Source: Nitrosarchaeum sp. (GTDB taxonomy: Archaea > Thermoproteota > Nitrososphaeria > Nitrososphaerales > Nitrosopumilaceae). From it: DNA of 5,241 bases. The DNA lies in assembly GCA_013140415.1 (NCBI GenBank), contig JABFSW010000046.1:1-5241 (forward strand). The letters are read 5' to 3'. Both the position numbers and the translations under genes were made by a program. The notes under the pieces were generated by a model that was not told where the DNA came from, did no database searches, and saw only the letters and a program-made list of their open reading frames with translations. Shown piece after piece: positions 4,812 to 5,241 of the stretch; position 1 is the first letter of the stretch, and each line of letters opens with the position of its first letter.

Positions 4812-5241
4812 ATGTCGTTACTTCTAAAAGATCGAGTTTGGACAATGGAAGCACCAACTGCAAAACGTGGTGTATATCCTCTTCATGGATTCAAACTTGG
4901 ACTTTATAGATTGCCAATAAAACTTGAAGATCCTCTAGAAATTAAATCTGTACATGACGGTCTGAAAAAAGCATTTGAAATGGATGCTTATGCCGATAGA
5001 GTATTTGCAACATATCGTTGGAAAGAACAAAACATGAAAGATCCTGATGCAAAAGGGTATGAAGAAGTAGAGTTGTCTGTAACTGTTGAAATTGTCAGTG
5101 GAGAAGTAGTTGACATTATTTATCAAATTTTTCCAATTGAAAAATTTGGCGACCCAAACTGGGTTAAAGATTATAGAAAAAAGGCAGATCATTTTGCAAA
5201 AATGGTTATTGATACTATCTTACGTAATACTATCTTGGCAG
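4812..5241 (+). CDS. Unrecognised protein, 3'-truncated by the window edge
   Basis: An open frame runs from ATG 4812 to the last base without a stop, giving 143 full codons; the end lies outside the window. The start MSLLLKDRVWTMEAP is supported by a well-placed TATA box and by the lack of any other gene in the stretch. I recognise no family motif. The visible protein is soluble-looking and mixed alpha/beta, has no cysteine, no signal peptide and no membrane segment. Notable parts are KRGVYPLHGFKLGLYRLP (about 18-35), a helix around residues 44-62, an Arg-Trp-Lys segment (about 67-69), a strand pair (VELSVTVEIVSGEVVDIIY, about 85-103), and a Lys-rich helix near the visible end (about 116-135). 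Codon use matches the neighbouring genes. It appears to be its own transcription unit, separate from the sulfurtransferase pair. Confidence 0.8.
   Translation, partial: MSLLLKDRVWTMEAPTAKRGVYPLHGFKLGLYRLPIKLEDPLEIKSVHDGLKKAFEMDAYADRVFATYRWKEQNMKDPDAKGYEEVELSVTVEIVSGEVVDIIYQIFPIEKFGDPNWVKDYRKKADHFAKMVIDTILRNTILA

Noticed and set aside
4935..5192. Minus-strand open frame near the window end
   Set aside because: The Phe/Ile/Asn-rich product resembles a membrane protein only because it is the complement of a Lys/Glu-rich coding region; the plus-strand frame from 4812 is uninterrupted and has a promoter.

Overview
The window is AT-rich (roughly one third G+C by eye), gene-dense archaeal DNA. Gene content and protein style point to an ammonia-oxidising thaumarchaeon (Nitrososphaerota, Nitrosopumilus/Nitrosarchaeum-like). 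The evidence is a ribosomal L37Ae tail followed by Pcc1 and prefoldin beta, a helicase-less XPF nuclease, an archaeal Nob1 with PIN domain and zinc ribbon, frequent TTG starts, and TATA-like boxes lying about 25-28 nt before start codons as expected for leaderless transcripts. The genus is inferred; no sequence search was possible.

Layout. Positions 2-719 (+) hold the end of an information-processing operon: the C-terminus of an L37Ae-like zinc-ribbon ribosomal protein, overlapped by KEOPS subunit Pcc1, then prefoldin beta. Positions 773-1459 (+) encode an XPF/ERCC4 structure-specific nuclease. Positions 1494-2252 (+) encode a divergent two-domain rhodanese sulfurtransferase. On the minus strand, nadK (3522-2707) and nob1 (2717-2211) form an 11-nt overlapping pair, and nob1 runs 42 nt into the 3' end of the first sulfurtransferase. 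Divergent from nadK, positions 3617-4462 (+) encode a second, CysA-like thiosulfate sulfurtransferase, followed after one base by a small unrecognised gene (4464-4775). A last unrecognised gene starts at 4812 behind a good TATA box and runs off the window.

Most genes are core housekeeping: translation, tRNA t6A modification, protein folding, DNA repair, NADP synthesis and rRNA maturation. The less explained part is sulfur handling. Two tandem-rhodanese paralogues bracket the nadK-nob1 pair, and the CysA-like one sits directly before a small protein with a single cysteine near its C-terminus.

No gene-free stretch exceeds 100 bases. No tRNA, rRNA, CRISPR array, insertion sequence or attachment site was seen.
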